Part shown: positions 24,120 through 32,722 of the stretch, in pieces
Numbering within the stretch: the first letter of the stretch is position 1
Layout of the letters: every line of letters starts with the position of its first letter
Assembly: GCA_902801415.1 (NCBI GenBank)
Contig: CADCIK010000001.1
Coordinates: 118,297-182,296, forward strand
Direction: 5' to 3'
Length of the DNA stretch: 64,000 bases
Origin: an uncultured Lachnospiraceae bacterium
GTDB lineage: Bacteria; Bacillota; Clostridia; Lachnospirales; Lachnospiraceae
Notes under the pieces: generated by a model
What the model saw: only the letters and a program-made list of their open reading frames with translations
Databases searched by the model: none
Told to the model about the DNA's origin: nothing
Position numbers and translations under genes: made by a program

Positions 24120-25142
24120 TCACGGTTCGACGGCTATCTGTGATGCGTATGCGCTCCAGTTTGTCGCCGTTTGCGCTTCGTCTACGAGCTCCTGCGTCGG
24201 CAGGTATATCGTACCGGTGCCGTTATCTATCGGCGTTCCGCTGAAAACGCCGGAGTTTCCGAGGACCGGCAGCGAGCTTATATCTGTAAGATGCAGCTCT
24301 GTCAGGCTGTAATCATACCTGAACGCGTTCGCCGCTATTTCCTGAGCGCCGGAAAGTGTCAGGCTCTGCAGGTTCGACAGGTATGACATTTCGCCAACAT
24401 TTTCCACTGTCAGTTTGATCTCGGAATAGTTGTGTACGTCGCTCCGGAAGACATTGTCCGCCAGTGTCGTGATCGGATATGCTGTAAGGTCCAGCGTTCC
24501 GGAGTGCGTCTCCGATGCGTCCATAAAGGCAGCCAGCTCCGCCATTCCTCCTCCGCCTGGTACGTTGACGACGGCGTTTTTAAACGCCTCAACATCGTGA
24601 GTGCCGTTAGAATTAATGTATTTCGTGCCGGTCGGGTGTATTCCAGGAACGTTTACAGAAACGCTTTCGTAGGCGCTTATGTCGAAAACTCCGTTGGATG
24701 TGATCTGTTTCTGGCCGGACGGTGTGAGAATATCGATCACGGCCTCGGCATACGGTTTCACGTTGAAAGTTCCGCCTTCTGTGATCCTGATGCTTGACCA
24801 CGCTTCCGGCGCTCCGTCTTCTTTTCCTGCTCTTTCAACTCTCAGAATGAAGTTCGCTGTTCCCACACGTCCATACTGACTATGCAGAAAAACAAGCTCG
24901 CAGCGGACATCTCCTGCAATGTCTGTAAAATCCGCGGACGGTTTCCAGGAGAAACTTGTCAGGCGTCCGTTTGTCGCTATTTGCTGTGTTACGCCTGCCC
25001 CGTCCGGTCTCGTACCGTGTATTTCCGCGGTATCGTAGTAAATGACGGCGTCTGTCTGCAGGTCCACACTACGGCCAGTGTCATACTGGCTTATATGGAT
25101 CACCGGAAGGACGCCGCCCGGTGTTACTGATATATTTGTCAT
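24120..25142 (-). CDS. Baseplate/receptor-binding protein, BppU-like N-terminus with C-terminal leucine-rich repeats
   Basis: 340 residues. The first 110 resemble the BppU domain (MTNISVTPGGVLPVIHISQY, RCELVFLHSQYGRVGTANFI). Then come short repeats PSGQKQITSNGVFDISAYES and PTGTKYINSNGTHDVEAFKN, and an LRR C-terminus (LSNLQSLTLSGAQEIAANAF) ending in the NWSAYASQIAV cap. Its start overlaps the tail-tip protein's stop (ATGA). It probably joins the baseplate and exposes LRRs for adsorption. Confidence 0.75.
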   Translation of the reverse strand: MTNISVTPGGVLPVIHISQYDTGRSVDLQTDAVIYYDTAEIHGTRPDGAGVTQQIATNGRLTSFSWKPSADFTDIAGDVRCELVFLHSQYGRVGTANFILRVERAGKEDGAPEAWSSIRITEGGTFNVKPYAEAVIDILTPSGQKQITSNGVFDISAYESVSVNVPGIHPTGTKYINSNGTHDVEAFKNAVVNVPGGGGMAELAAFMDASETHSGTLDLTAYPITTLADNVFRSDVHNYSEIKLTVENVGEMSYLSNLQSLTLSGAQEIAANAFRYDYSLTELHLTDISSLPVLGNSGVFSGTPIDNGTGTIYLPTQELVDEAQTATNWSAYASQIAVEP

Positions 25143-26248
25143 ACTTTAACCCCCGTTTTCTTTATCATCTGCGCCATTGTCCGTGGCAGTGACGGCTTTT
25201 CATTTCCGAGTGTTATCTTGCTTATTCTCTCTTTTAAAACGTCATATTCTGTCTTGATGACCTTCGCCTGTGCAGCGATGCCGAGACGGTCGAAAATGAC
25301 CTGTGTCGTATCACACAAACGCAGGTCCACAAGCCCCGCCTGGTCTGTTACGCCGCCGTGATCTATCGCCGCCCATATCGGGACAAGGTTAATTGTAAAA
25401 TTGATCTTAGGAACGCCGAAGTCTGAACGTGCGATAAAGCTCTGTCCCTTTGCTGTCAGCTGTGCCGCTGTCGGAGTCGTGCTCTCGTAGTCTGAGGACA
25501 AATCCAGGAGCTGCAGGCGCTGTTCTGAAAAAGCGGCCGTGTTCTTGTAGCTCGCGGTTCCCTGTACATATGTTCCCGTATCTTCTTTATAAAAATAGGG
25601 GAGGACGCCGTTATACACTGTCAGCAGGTCTTCTTCCGCCTTGAAGTCAGTCATATCGCGCCCGTATCTGATCACTGCGCCGCGGTCGCTTCCCCGTTCC
25701 TTATAGGCGAAAATGTCGAGTCCGTCGTATGCGTATTCGCAGTGATTGCGATCCAGAATGGAGCCCTCCACGCCGCCCATGTAGTCCTTTCCGGAAAGCG
25801 GCTTTTTATGCTTCGGGAAAACGGCGGTTCCTGTGTCGTAGCCGTAAAAACGGAAAAAATGTATATTGTTGGCTGATCCGTATTTATCCAGGAAGTCCCA
25901 TGTCTGTGCCAGGTTGTCCGGGTCATAATCAACTGATAGCGGCCCCATAACACCGTATCTCATCATATGCCGCGCCAGCTGTTCCGCCTTGATCGTTATT
26001 TTCCCGTTGATCGGTTTGCTGACGTAGTATATTTTGAACGGCTGTTTCCTTTCAGAAGTCTGTGCGTAAATGATCCTCTGCGTCTGTATCTCCGGGTATA
26101 TCGCACTTTCGCAGGAGAGGACCGCCTCCATAATGAACTCGCCGTTCCGCTCCTCTGTAACAGTGCAGGAAAGAAGATCGGAAATAAAACCGAGGCCCCA
26201 GTCTTGACCGAACGAAGTTTTATCTTTTTCATACAAAATCGGTATCAT
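25139..26248 (-). CDS. Tail tip protein (prophage tail endopeptidase/Tal-like)
   Basis: 369 residues. ATG at 26248 sits in a TAATG overlap with the Dit stop and has GGAGG upstream; upstream frames lie within dit. The protein resembles phage minor structural proteins/siphovirus Gp37-like tail hub proteins (SCTVTEERNGEFIMEAVL, ITIKAEQLARHMMRYGV). It should form the tail hub below Dit. No C-terminal lytic domain is present, so peptidoglycan cleavage would have to come from elsewhere. Confidence 0.82.
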   Translation of the reverse strand: MIPILYEKDKTSFGQDWGLGFISDLLSCTVTEERNGEFIMEAVLSCESAIYPEIQTQRIIYAQTSERKQPFKIYYVSKPINGKITIKAEQLARHMMRYGVMGPLSVDYDPDNLAQTWDFLDKYGSANNIHFFRFYGYDTGTAVFPKHKKPLSGKDYMGGVEGSILDRNHCEYAYDGLDIFAYKERGSDRGAVIRYGRDMTDFKAEEDLLTVYNGVLPYFYKEDTGTYVQGTASYKNTAAFSEQRLQLLDLSSDYESTTPTAAQLTAKGQSFIARSDFGVPKINFTINLVPIWAAIDHGGVTDQAGLVDLRLCDTTQVIFDRLGIAAQAKVIKTEYDVLKERISKITLGNEKPSLPRTMAQMIKKTGVKV

Positions 26249-27255
26249 TACAGCCTCCATGTCCTCGCGATCATTCTCAGCCTTGTATCTGCCGTTATGT
26301 CCCCCTGTGCGCAATAGATGACCATTTCCCCGGACGGGAAAACGGGAACATCTCCGGAAATCTCAGCCGCCGCGTTAGTTTTTGTCGTTCCGTCAGTCTT
26401 GTATATTGCATATGTCTCAGTGTCTATGTAGTAGTCATATGACGGGTTCGCGGCCTGTATCTTTGTATAGTATCTGTACGGGTCCGCCGCCTGTTCTGCC
26501 GTCCCTGCCGTGAATGTGAATGTACTCACGCCCGGCTTAATGATCCATAAGGGACGGGCTTCGAAGTCCCCGGTGTTTTTAATGTAGATACGCCACCCGT
26601 CATATCTTATATTGCTGTTGTCGTAGTTTATGTCTCTTATGCCGTTGGCAGTTACGTCCATATACCCATATCCGGAAGGAACCTGTATTATATGGCTGTT
26701 TCCGGAGAGCGTTTGACTTGTGCTGCCAAGCGTGTATGTCAGCGTAGACATATTCCCGGAAATCTTAACAATATGGTCTCTCGTGCTGTCCGTGAAGAAT
26801 ATCCGGACGTTTCCGCTGCTGCGCATAAGCGGGATCTCCATGACCTGTTCGCCTGCTTTTAACCAGCGCTGCGGCTGGCAGTCGAACTGCAGCGGAAATG
26901 TCCCGCTCCTGTTGTTTCTCGCTGTATGTACATCCGGCGCAAGTGGTCCGATAAACCGCGCCAGCCTGTACTCCTCCGGGTTATAGTCGTCCTCTAATCT
27001 GTGGTATCCCGGGGACGACATAAGGAAGTTCACCAAAGCTCTGAAATTAACGGGGAAATTATCAAGAATAGAACAGTCGGGATATTCGACTGTCGTATTG
27101 TTGAAACACCCGTTGTCGAAGAGCAGGTCTCCGTTCCTGCCGGGAACATGTACCACCTCTATATCACGGGACGGAGCCCCGTAAGTGCCCCGCCCCACTG
27201 CGTTTACTCCATAATCAGAAAGATCTTTTCCGTTGTATACAATCATATCTATCAC
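26248..27255 (-). CDS. Distal tail protein (Dit)
   Basis: 335 residues matching siphovirus Dit: N-terminal YNGKDLSDYGVNAVGRGTYG, DIEVVHVPGRNGDLLFDNGC and the FPLQFDCQPQRWLK belt motif. A larger-than-minimal C-terminal part (about 150-335) looks like an inserted beta domain, possibly carbohydrate-binding as in evolved Dits. It links the tape measure/tube end to the hub and is coupled to both neighbours by short overlaps. Confidence 0.85.
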   Translation of the reverse strand: MIDMIVYNGKDLSDYGVNAVGRGTYGAPSRDIEVVHVPGRNGDLLFDNGCFNNTTVEYPDCSILDNFPVNFRALVNFLMSSPGYHRLEDDYNPEEYRLARFIGPLAPDVHTARNNRSGTFPLQFDCQPQRWLKAGEQVMEIPLMRSSGNVRIFFTDSTRDHIVKISGNMSTLTYTLGSTSQTLSGNSHIIQVPSGYGYMDVTANGIRDINYDNSNIRYDGWRIYIKNTGDFEARPLWIIKPGVSTFTFTAGTAEQAADPYRYYTKIQAANPSYDYYIDTETYAIYKTDGTTKTNAAAEISGDVPVFPSGEMVIYCAQGDITADTRLRMIARTWRL

Positions 27256-29843
27256 CCCGCCAGGACTACTTTATCCATGATGCGCTGCGTTACAATATCA
27301 GCCAGCGCCTCCGGGTCTTGTCCTTCTGATCCATTAACTGTTACATATATGCCGCCATAATTTGACGTGTTTCCCCCGCCGTCTCCGCCGCTGTATCTGC
27401 CTGCGGTTCCGGTCCCGGGTATGACTCCCGTCATCTCATCCGCCACCAGCTCGACACCGGCGCGGAGAGTGGGGATGTTGTTCTTCATGCCAGTAACAAG
27501 GTTTTGTATCATGTCCGGCGCATAAGAATTGAAGTCCTTCAACGGGCCTCTGTCCGGAACGCTGAAATGGAGGAAGCTTCGGATCGTATCCGCAACGCTG
27601 GAAACGGCATCCGTTACCCATGAGAGCCCGCGCCATATTCCGTCAACGAGGTTACTCATTATGTCTGATCCCCATTCATATGCCTGCCCCGGAAGGCTTG
27701 TGATAAAGTCTATTGCCTGCTGGAAGCCGTCTTCTACGATCCCCGGTATCTCTTCTATTTTCTCCTGTACTTTCTCAACTAAATTGTGAGCTATTTCTAT
27801 AACAAGGTCTTTGAGGTCTCCGAACAGCTTTCCGCCGTTCTCTTTTATGTTGTTCCATATTCCCTCAAGGTCTGTTTTCAAGTGATCGAAGTCTCCTGTC
27901 AGCAGGTCTATCAGAATAAGAACGGGCCCGAGAACAAGCGTTTTCAGCAGCTCCCATGCTGCCTTTGCGTCATCCTTTATGTTTTCCCATATACCGAACA
28001 GGAAATCTTTCACGGCGTTGAACTTGTCGGATATATCCTGTTTTATGGCCTCCGAGTCAAGGCCCAGCGCTTCACACACATTGTCGAACAGGTCCATGAC
28101 AAAGTCCCAGGCTGCAGAAAAGATCTGCTTCACACCTTCCCAGACCTCTGTCCAGTCTCTCGTTACAAGACCGTGGAAAATATCCATGACTCCGAGAATA
28201 TACTGTGTCACATAATCGAAGAAGTCTGCGATCGTCTGAAAAACAAAAATGAAGATAGGTGCAAGAAAATCACAAAGAGTCTGCCACGCGTTCTTTATGA
28301 ACGTTGTGACACTCTCCCATGTGATCCCCCAGCCCGCGAGTTTTTCCGTTACTGCGTCAATGAATGCGCTGAAAGTCTCTTTCACCTGTGTCCATATTTC
28401 GATCACACTGTTACGGAAATCTTCGTTCGTGGTCCACAAATATATGAACGCTCCGACAAGAATTGCTATAACAGCAACTATCGCCATGATCGGCGCAACA
28501 GTTGCAAACTCTAAGCCTGCAAATGCTTTTCCGACCGCTGCCAAATCTGCCATAACAACAGAAGCCGCGTGTGATATAAGGGAGAACCCCAGAAGCGCCG
28601 GCGCAAGTGCCGCCGCGATCAGTCCGAAAACAAGGATCACTTTTTTCACGCCGTCAGGCAGTCCCGCTATTTTGTCAACAAAATCTTTAAAGCCCTGCGC
28701 TGCCTCTCTCAGATACGGCGTCAGTATATCGCCGAATTGTACAGCCAGTTCTGATACGGAGGACTTCAATAACGTAAGATCCCCCTGCAGGTTATCCTGC
28801 ATCGTTTCTGCCATATCTGCGGCTTTTCCGTCGCAGTTTTCAATAGCCCCGGAAAGTTTGTCTATGTCTTCCGGAGCCGCGTTCATCAGTGCCAGAAAAC
28901 CGGACATCGCTTCCTGTCCAACAATGTTTTCAGCGTTTGCCGCTTTTTCAGACTCCGACATCTTCGAAAACGCAACGCGGCAGTCTGCCAGGATCTCCGA
29001 GAAGTCCCTCATGCTTCCGTCCGCGTTTTTGGTCTGTACTGTGACGCCCTCCATGTTTTTACCGGAAAAAATCAACTCACCGCGCAGCGAGTTCATGATC
29101 TTTCGGAGGGATGTTCCGGCCTGGCTTCCTTTTATACCGGCGTTTGCCATAAGTCCAATTGCTTCCGCCGTTTCTTCGGATGAATACCCGAGGGCGCCCG
29201 CTATCGGTGCGACATATTTGAATGTTTCGCCCATCAGTTTTACATTCGTGTTCGAATTGGAAGAAGCCGCCGCCAGTATGTCGGCAAAATGCCCGGAGTC
29301 CTTCGCTGTCAGTCCGAACGCTGTAAGCGCGTCTGTTACAATATCGGATGTTGTTCCGAGGTCTTCGCCAGAAGCCGCTGCCAGGTTCATAATGCCTTCG
29401 ATGCCGCCCAACATGTCTTCAGCCTTCCATCCGGCCATTGCCATATATTCATACGCCTGCCCGGCTTCCGTTGAAGAAAACTTCGTATTCTTTCCCATCT
29501 CGCGGGCCTTTTCAGAGAGCAGCTCCATATCTTCCGCCGTCGCTCCGGAAATTGCCTGTACTTTTGACATCTGCCCGTTAAAATCGGAGGACGCTTTTAC
29601 GGATCCGGCGAGAAAACCGCTTGCCGCCAGTGACATCGGCGCGAAGATCTTCGCATATTCGCCAGACTTTTTAGACATTGCTTCAAGGCTCTTTGACATT
29701 GACTCAAGCCCAGAGGCGCTCTGTTTGCTGGTCTTTTCTCCCTGTTCCTGTACGCCTTTGAGGGCGCTTTTTGCTTCTTCCGCGGCTTTTACTAGTCCGG
29801 AGGCGTTGCCGGTTATTTCCGCACTTATTACAAAATCGGCCAT
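27252..29843 (-). CDS. Tape measure protein (TP901 family)
   Basis: 863 residues, predicting a tail of roughly 130 nm by the usual 1.5 angstrom-per-residue rule. The N-terminal part is coiled coil; a TP901 core follows (GFLAGSVKASSDFNGQMSKV, YMAMAGWKAEDMLGGIEGIM). Two hydrophobic segments (VILVFGLIAAALAPALLG and IMAIVAVIAILVGAFIYLW) may form the DNA channel at ejection. Amphipathic helices make up the C-terminus. Confidence 0.92.
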   Translation of the reverse strand: MADFVISAEITGNASGLVKAAEEAKSALKGVQEQGEKTSKQSASGLESMSKSLEAMSKKSGEYAKIFAPMSLAASGFLAGSVKASSDFNGQMSKVQAISGATAEDMELLSEKAREMGKNTKFSSTEAGQAYEYMAMAGWKAEDMLGGIEGIMNLAAASGEDLGTTSDIVTDALTAFGLTAKDSGHFADILAAASSNSNTNVKLMGETFKYVAPIAGALGYSSEETAEAIGLMANAGIKGSQAGTSLRKIMNSLRGELIFSGKNMEGVTVQTKNADGSMRDFSEILADCRVAFSKMSESEKAANAENIVGQEAMSGFLALMNAAPEDIDKLSGAIENCDGKAADMAETMQDNLQGDLTLLKSSVSELAVQFGDILTPYLREAAQGFKDFVDKIAGLPDGVKKVILVFGLIAAALAPALLGFSLISHAASVVMADLAAVGKAFAGLEFATVAPIMAIVAVIAILVGAFIYLWTTNEDFRNSVIEIWTQVKETFSAFIDAVTEKLAGWGITWESVTTFIKNAWQTLCDFLAPIFIFVFQTIADFFDYVTQYILGVMDIFHGLVTRDWTEVWEGVKQIFSAAWDFVMDLFDNVCEALGLDSEAIKQDISDKFNAVKDFLFGIWENIKDDAKAAWELLKTLVLGPVLILIDLLTGDFDHLKTDLEGIWNNIKENGGKLFGDLKDLVIEIAHNLVEKVQEKIEEIPGIVEDGFQQAIDFITSLPGQAYEWGSDIMSNLVDGIWRGLSWVTDAVSSVADTIRSFLHFSVPDRGPLKDFNSYAPDMIQNLVTGMKNNIPTLRAGVELVADEMTGVIPGTGTAGRYSGGDGGGNTSNYGGIYVTVNGSEGQDPEALADIVTQRIMDKVVLAG

Positions 29844-29848
29844 TCTGT

Positions 29849-30289
29849 TCAGCCTCCTTTCTTTTTTAATTTCCAGCCGTTTGCCTGGTATATTTTCTCT
29901 ATCCAGTTCGTAGGCTTTTCTCTTTCCATTTCGAGAATTCTCTTTTTCGTATCTTCGTAATTCTCTTTCTGCGTCTTTGTTAATTTCCCCGTTTTTATCC
30001 AGAGTTTACGGAACTTCTTTCCTTTTTTCCGGTTGACATTGTATTCGGCATTCATAACAGCGTCCCGTGTCATTGTGGAGTCGAATACGATCTTGTTTTC
30101 CCATTCTTTACGGATAAAAAGCAGCTCCGCTCGTGTGAACTCGTTGTATTCGCTTTTGCTCATACCAAGATGAACAACGAACCACGCGAGTTCTTTTTCT
30201 CTCTTATATTCTTTCTCTTCTTTTGTCTGCTTCCTCCCTGACTCGCTCCGCAGATATTCGAAATTGATTAACGAGTCAGGAATAAAAAA
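29849..30289 (-). CDS. Tail assembly chaperone GT, frameshift extension
   Basis: This frame is open from the slippery site to 29849. It encodes IPDSLINFEYLRSESGRKQT, then KELAWFVVHLGMSKSEYNEF to NGWKLKKKGG. It has no ribosome site of its own before the internal ATG at 30163. Translation by -1 slippage from gpG gives the longer GT chaperone, which by analogy with lambda gpG/gpGT binds tail tube and tape measure proteins. Position directly before the tape measure gene supports this. Confidence 0.85.
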   Translation of the reverse strand, partial: FFIPDSLINFEYLRSESGRKQTKEEKEYKREKELAWFVVHLGMSKSEYNEFTRAELLFIRKEWENKIVFDSTMTRDAVMNAEYNVNRKKGKKFRKLWIKTGKLTKTQKENYEDTKKRILEMEREKPTNWIEKIYQANGWKLKKKGG

Positions 30290-30579
30290 CCGAGATCTGC
30301 CTGTATTTGTGTAGCGATCTCATTGCAAACGGTCATGTATCCGGCCTCTCTCATGTACCCGCTGCATATATCCATGGCCTCTTTCGGGTTCACAAAAACA
30401 TCGGGATTATCATCACATACAAGCGCATATGCAAAATGAGCTTTTGCAGATGCGAGTGGAAGGGCCCCGTTCGTTGCGATAAATTCAGAAACGGCGCTCT
30501 TGTCGAGTCTCTTTTCGATCAGTTCAAGCCTGCCCTCTGTGTAATGCAGCCTGTAATTTTTGTCTTTATATACGAACAT
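30268..30579 (-). CDS. Tail assembly chaperone G
   Basis: 103 residues, MFVYKDKNYRLHYTEGRLEL to QIQADLGFLFLTR. It is the zero-frame product upstream of the tape measure gene; the stop at 30268 follows the slippery heptamer by a few codons. AAGGAGAAAAACAC precedes the ATG. Confidence 0.85.
   Translation of the reverse strand: MFVYKDKNYRLHYTEGRLELIEKRLDKSAVSEFIATNGALPLASAKAHFAYALVCDDNPDVFVNPKEAMDICSGYMREAGYMTVCNEIATQIQADLGFLFLTR
30283..30289 (-). promoter_or_regulatory. Programmed -1 frameshift site (T TTT TTA)
   Basis: In the gpG frame the codons are GGT TTT TTA, giving the canonical heptamer T-TTT-TTA. A -1 shift moves ribosomes into the open GT frame. Confidence 0.88.
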
Positions 30580-30597
30580 GTGTTTTTCTCCTTATAG

Positions 30598-30629
30598 AAA
30601 AAAGCGGGAAAGCATTATGCCTCCCCGCT
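30598..30629 (-). terminator. Terminator after the tail tube gene
   Basis: Minus-strand stem AGCGGG / CCCGCT with inner GCAT / ATGC and a six-U run. It probably lowers expression of tail chaperones relative to the abundant tube protein. Confidence 0.75.
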
Positions 30630-30642
30630 GTCGTTATCATCA

Positions 30643-31173
30643 TTATTCCGGCATTGTGTCGCTTGTGGGCGGATCAATGGAGAAGTCCACGAGGGCGCCT
30701 TTGCCCTGGAGAGTGATGCTGTAAGTTACAGCGTCATCATATGGAGCCTCAATCGGGTAGTCTGTTATGACGGCAAGACCTCCAAAGAGTCCCTTGTTCG
30801 TTTTCTTGTTGATCACCTTTACACAAACGGGATCGCCGTTCTTGAACGCTGTCGCAAGTGCTTTGTGCGCATCATCGGAAGCAACCCACAGGCCGTCGTT
30901 GTCGATTGACCATTCCTTCATTCCTGCCAGGCTGTCCTTCCAGCCGCCTTCGGTGGACTTGCTGTTTACTTCGATCGTTTCCGCAGAGCGGTTGATCGTC
31001 AGCCCCTGCTGTCCGGAAATCGCAAGCAGTTTGCTTCCGTCCGTATTCCACAGTGTCAGGAGAATATCCTTACCAGCGACAATATCCGCCGCCGTGTCGA
31101 AGTCACAATACTCACCGCCGTCATAGGCTGTGGGTGTGGGATCCGGGAAAATAAGTGCTTTATAATCCTTCAT
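30643..31173 (-). CDS. Major tail protein
   Basis: 176 residues, TP901-1/phi13-type tube subunit: LWNTDGSKLLAISGQQGLTI, NRSAETIEVNSKSTEGGWKD and SIDNDGLWVASDDAH are the family's conserved core. GAGAGGTAG precedes the ATG. Located between the tail-completion genes and chaperones, as expected for a siphovirus. Confidence 0.9.
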   Translation of the reverse strand: MKDYKALIFPDPTPTAYDGGEYCDFDTAADIVAGKDILLTLWNTDGSKLLAISGQQGLTINRSAETIEVNSKSTEGGWKDSLAGMKEWSIDNDGLWVASDDAHKALATAFKNGDPVCVKVINKKTNKGLFGGLAVITDYPIEAPYDDAVTYSITLQGKGALVDFSIDPPTSDTMPE

Positions 31174-31187
31174 TGTTTCTACCTCTC

Positions 31188-31598
31188 TTATATCTTTATT
31201 TTGTAACCATAACTAACTAAAAACATGAAACTCATCACCGCGTGTTTCTCGCCTGTTTCGTCGTCCTGTATCGTCCTTACTCCGCCGCTGTCCTGTCGAA
31301 CAAGCTTATACGGGCAAGGAATAGATATGTCTTCCGTCATTGCCTCTTCAAGCTTCTGAATATACTTGAACACCGGAACGCTTGACGGGGAAACATCCGC
31401 TATTATGTGAATATCAACGGTGTGACGGTCCACATACATTGTCTTTGTATCCGCCGGCTGGCTGCCTGCGTATGACATAAAATAGAACGGGCTCGCGGCG
31501 TTTTCTGGAACAGAGTCGTAGCACGGAAGGTTTGTGTTTGCCTTTATCTGCGTCTGAACGGCCTTCATCAGGTCTGTTATATTCATTCTTTTCAGCAT
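31188..31598 (-). CDS. Tail completion/terminator-type protein
   Basis: 136 residues (MLKRMNITDLMKAVQTQIKA and on). ATG at 31598 has GGAGG 6 bases upstream, so the GTG at 31604 is not used. In siphovirus gene order this position, between the HK97 gp10-like gene and the major tail protein, belongs to the tail terminator (SPP1 gp17 analogue). Sequence-level recognition is weak; the call rests mainly on order. Confidence 0.68.
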   Translation of the reverse strand: MLKRMNITDLMKAVQTQIKANTNLPCYDSVPENAASPFYFMSYAGSQPADTKTMYVDRHTVDIHIIADVSPSSVPVFKYIQKLEEAMTEDISIPCPYKLVRQDSGGVRTIQDDETGEKHAVMSFMFLVSYGYKIKI

Positions 31599-31600
31599 TT

Positions 31601-31981
31601 TCACCCTCCGTTAATAACCTTATCCAGTTGTTTTTCCGCGTCTTCCTTATATATCGGGCGCTGAATATCAACGTTTGTTTCCAAATAGTGCTGTCCCTCA
31701 ACGAAGCCGCCGTTTCTGGTCCGGTGTCCATACTCAACATGCCCTGCATATTCCTTGCTATATCCGAAGGAAAAGTCATTATAATCCGCGTGTGCGCTTA
31801 TACGCAGTTCGCCAGTATCTCGCGGCGTTGCTCCCGGCGTGCCCAGTGCTGCGGCGGCCCGGTTTGAGATCTCCGTCACCTGTTTCGCCCTTACGGCATC
31901 CAGGCGCGTTTGGAAGTCTGCCAGGTTGTTAAATACTTTTTCAAGCGGCTCCATTCCTGTGAGTTTTATACCGATATTCAT
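31601..31981 (-). CDS. HK97 gp10-like head-tail joining protein
   Basis: 126 residues: MNIGIKLTGMEPLEKVFNNL, GELRISAHADYNDFSFGYSK and YAGHVEYGHRTRNGGFVEGQ, the last being the family's hallmark. ATG at 31981 overlaps the previous stop (ATGA). Confidence 0.85.
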   Translation of the reverse strand: MNIGIKLTGMEPLEKVFNNLADFQTRLDAVRAKQVTEISNRAAAALGTPGATPRDTGELRISAHADYNDFSFGYSKEYAGHVEYGHRTRNGGFVEGQHYLETNVDIQRPIYKEDAEKQLDKVINGG

Positions 31982-32310
31982 GTTCTCACCGCCTTCGCTG
32001 TTGCTGTTACCCAACGCGGCCCGTCGTCTCTAATCGGCGGGAGGATCTTCATCGCGTTTGAATAATCTCTGTGGGCAAAAAATCGAATATGTGTCGCTTT
32101 CCGCAGGTCATCCATGCAATGCGCCGGCATTATAAGCCTTATGGTCGTTTCGGTAACTTCGCGGCCCAGGGCGGCAATTTCTTCGATTGTCCATGGAGAA
32201 ACACGGGCAATTGTGCGCCCGATCAGCGTATAGGAGCCGTTCCCCAGCATGTCATTGAGTGCGTCCGCCGTGCTGTTCTCCGTAAGAAGTTCTATTTCAT
32301 ACCACTGCAT
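31978..32310 (-). CDS. Head-tail adaptor/stopper protein
   Basis: 110 residues with the short beta-barrel pattern of phage head-tail joining proteins of the SPP1 gp16 type (SPWTIEEIAALGREVTETTI, THIRFFAHRDYSNAMKIL). Placed between the connector and the gp10-like gene, where the head-completion stopper is expected. Confidence 0.78.
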   Translation of the reverse strand: MQWYEIELLTENSTADALNDMLGNGSYTLIGRTIARVSPWTIEEIAALGREVTETTIRLIMPAHCMDDLRKATHIRFFAHRDYSNAMKILPPIRDDGPRWVTATAKAVRT

Positions 32311-32322
32311 AACACCGCCCCC

Positions 32323-32649
32323 TTACAGAAAATAGATCGTTCTTTCGCCGTCTGTTTTCGCCTTGCTGTCTCTGTATGCAGCGATCTCATCCGCGTATTC
32401 CGCCAGGATGTCAGCCACGAAGGAAGTCGTTATGCCGTCCGTCCCCTCGCTGCTAATCCCCTCAAACATGGCGCGGCGGTATAACTTAACTGTCGCGTCC
32501 GCCGCGATCCCTTCGAAGGGCTTCGGCAGCGTGTCCGTTCCCAATCTCAGTGTCAGGCGGTCCGTGATGATATTGACATAGTCCGCAATCTTGACGGGAT
32601 CCGGGTTTTCGGCGTCCAGTCTCAACATGACTCGCTCTGTTATTTTCAT
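32323..32649 (-). CDS. Head-tail connector (gp6/gp15-like)
   Basis: 108 residues, mainly helical (DYVNIITDRLTLRLGTDTLP, VKLYRRAMFEGISSEGTDGI). The pattern and place directly after the capsid gene match adaptor proteins that form a ring under the portal. Confidence 0.8.
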   Translation of the reverse strand: MKITERVMLRLDAENPDPVKIADYVNIITDRLTLRLGTDTLPKPFEGIAADATVKLYRRAMFEGISSEGTDGITTSFVADILAEYADEIAAYRDSKAKTDGERTIYFL

Positions 32650-32674
32650 TCTTGCTTCCGCCTCTCTTGTTATG

Positions 32675-32703
32675 AAAAACGGAGCGGCTGTTCTGCCGCC
32701 CCG
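32675..32703 (-). terminator. Terminator after the capsid gene
   Basis: Minus-strand stem CGGGGCGGC / GCCGCTCCG (one G-U) with loop AGAACA and five U. Like the one after the tail tube gene, it follows a high-copy structural gene. Confidence 0.82.
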
Positions 32704-32722
32704 CTGTTAGTCGTTCTTATTC

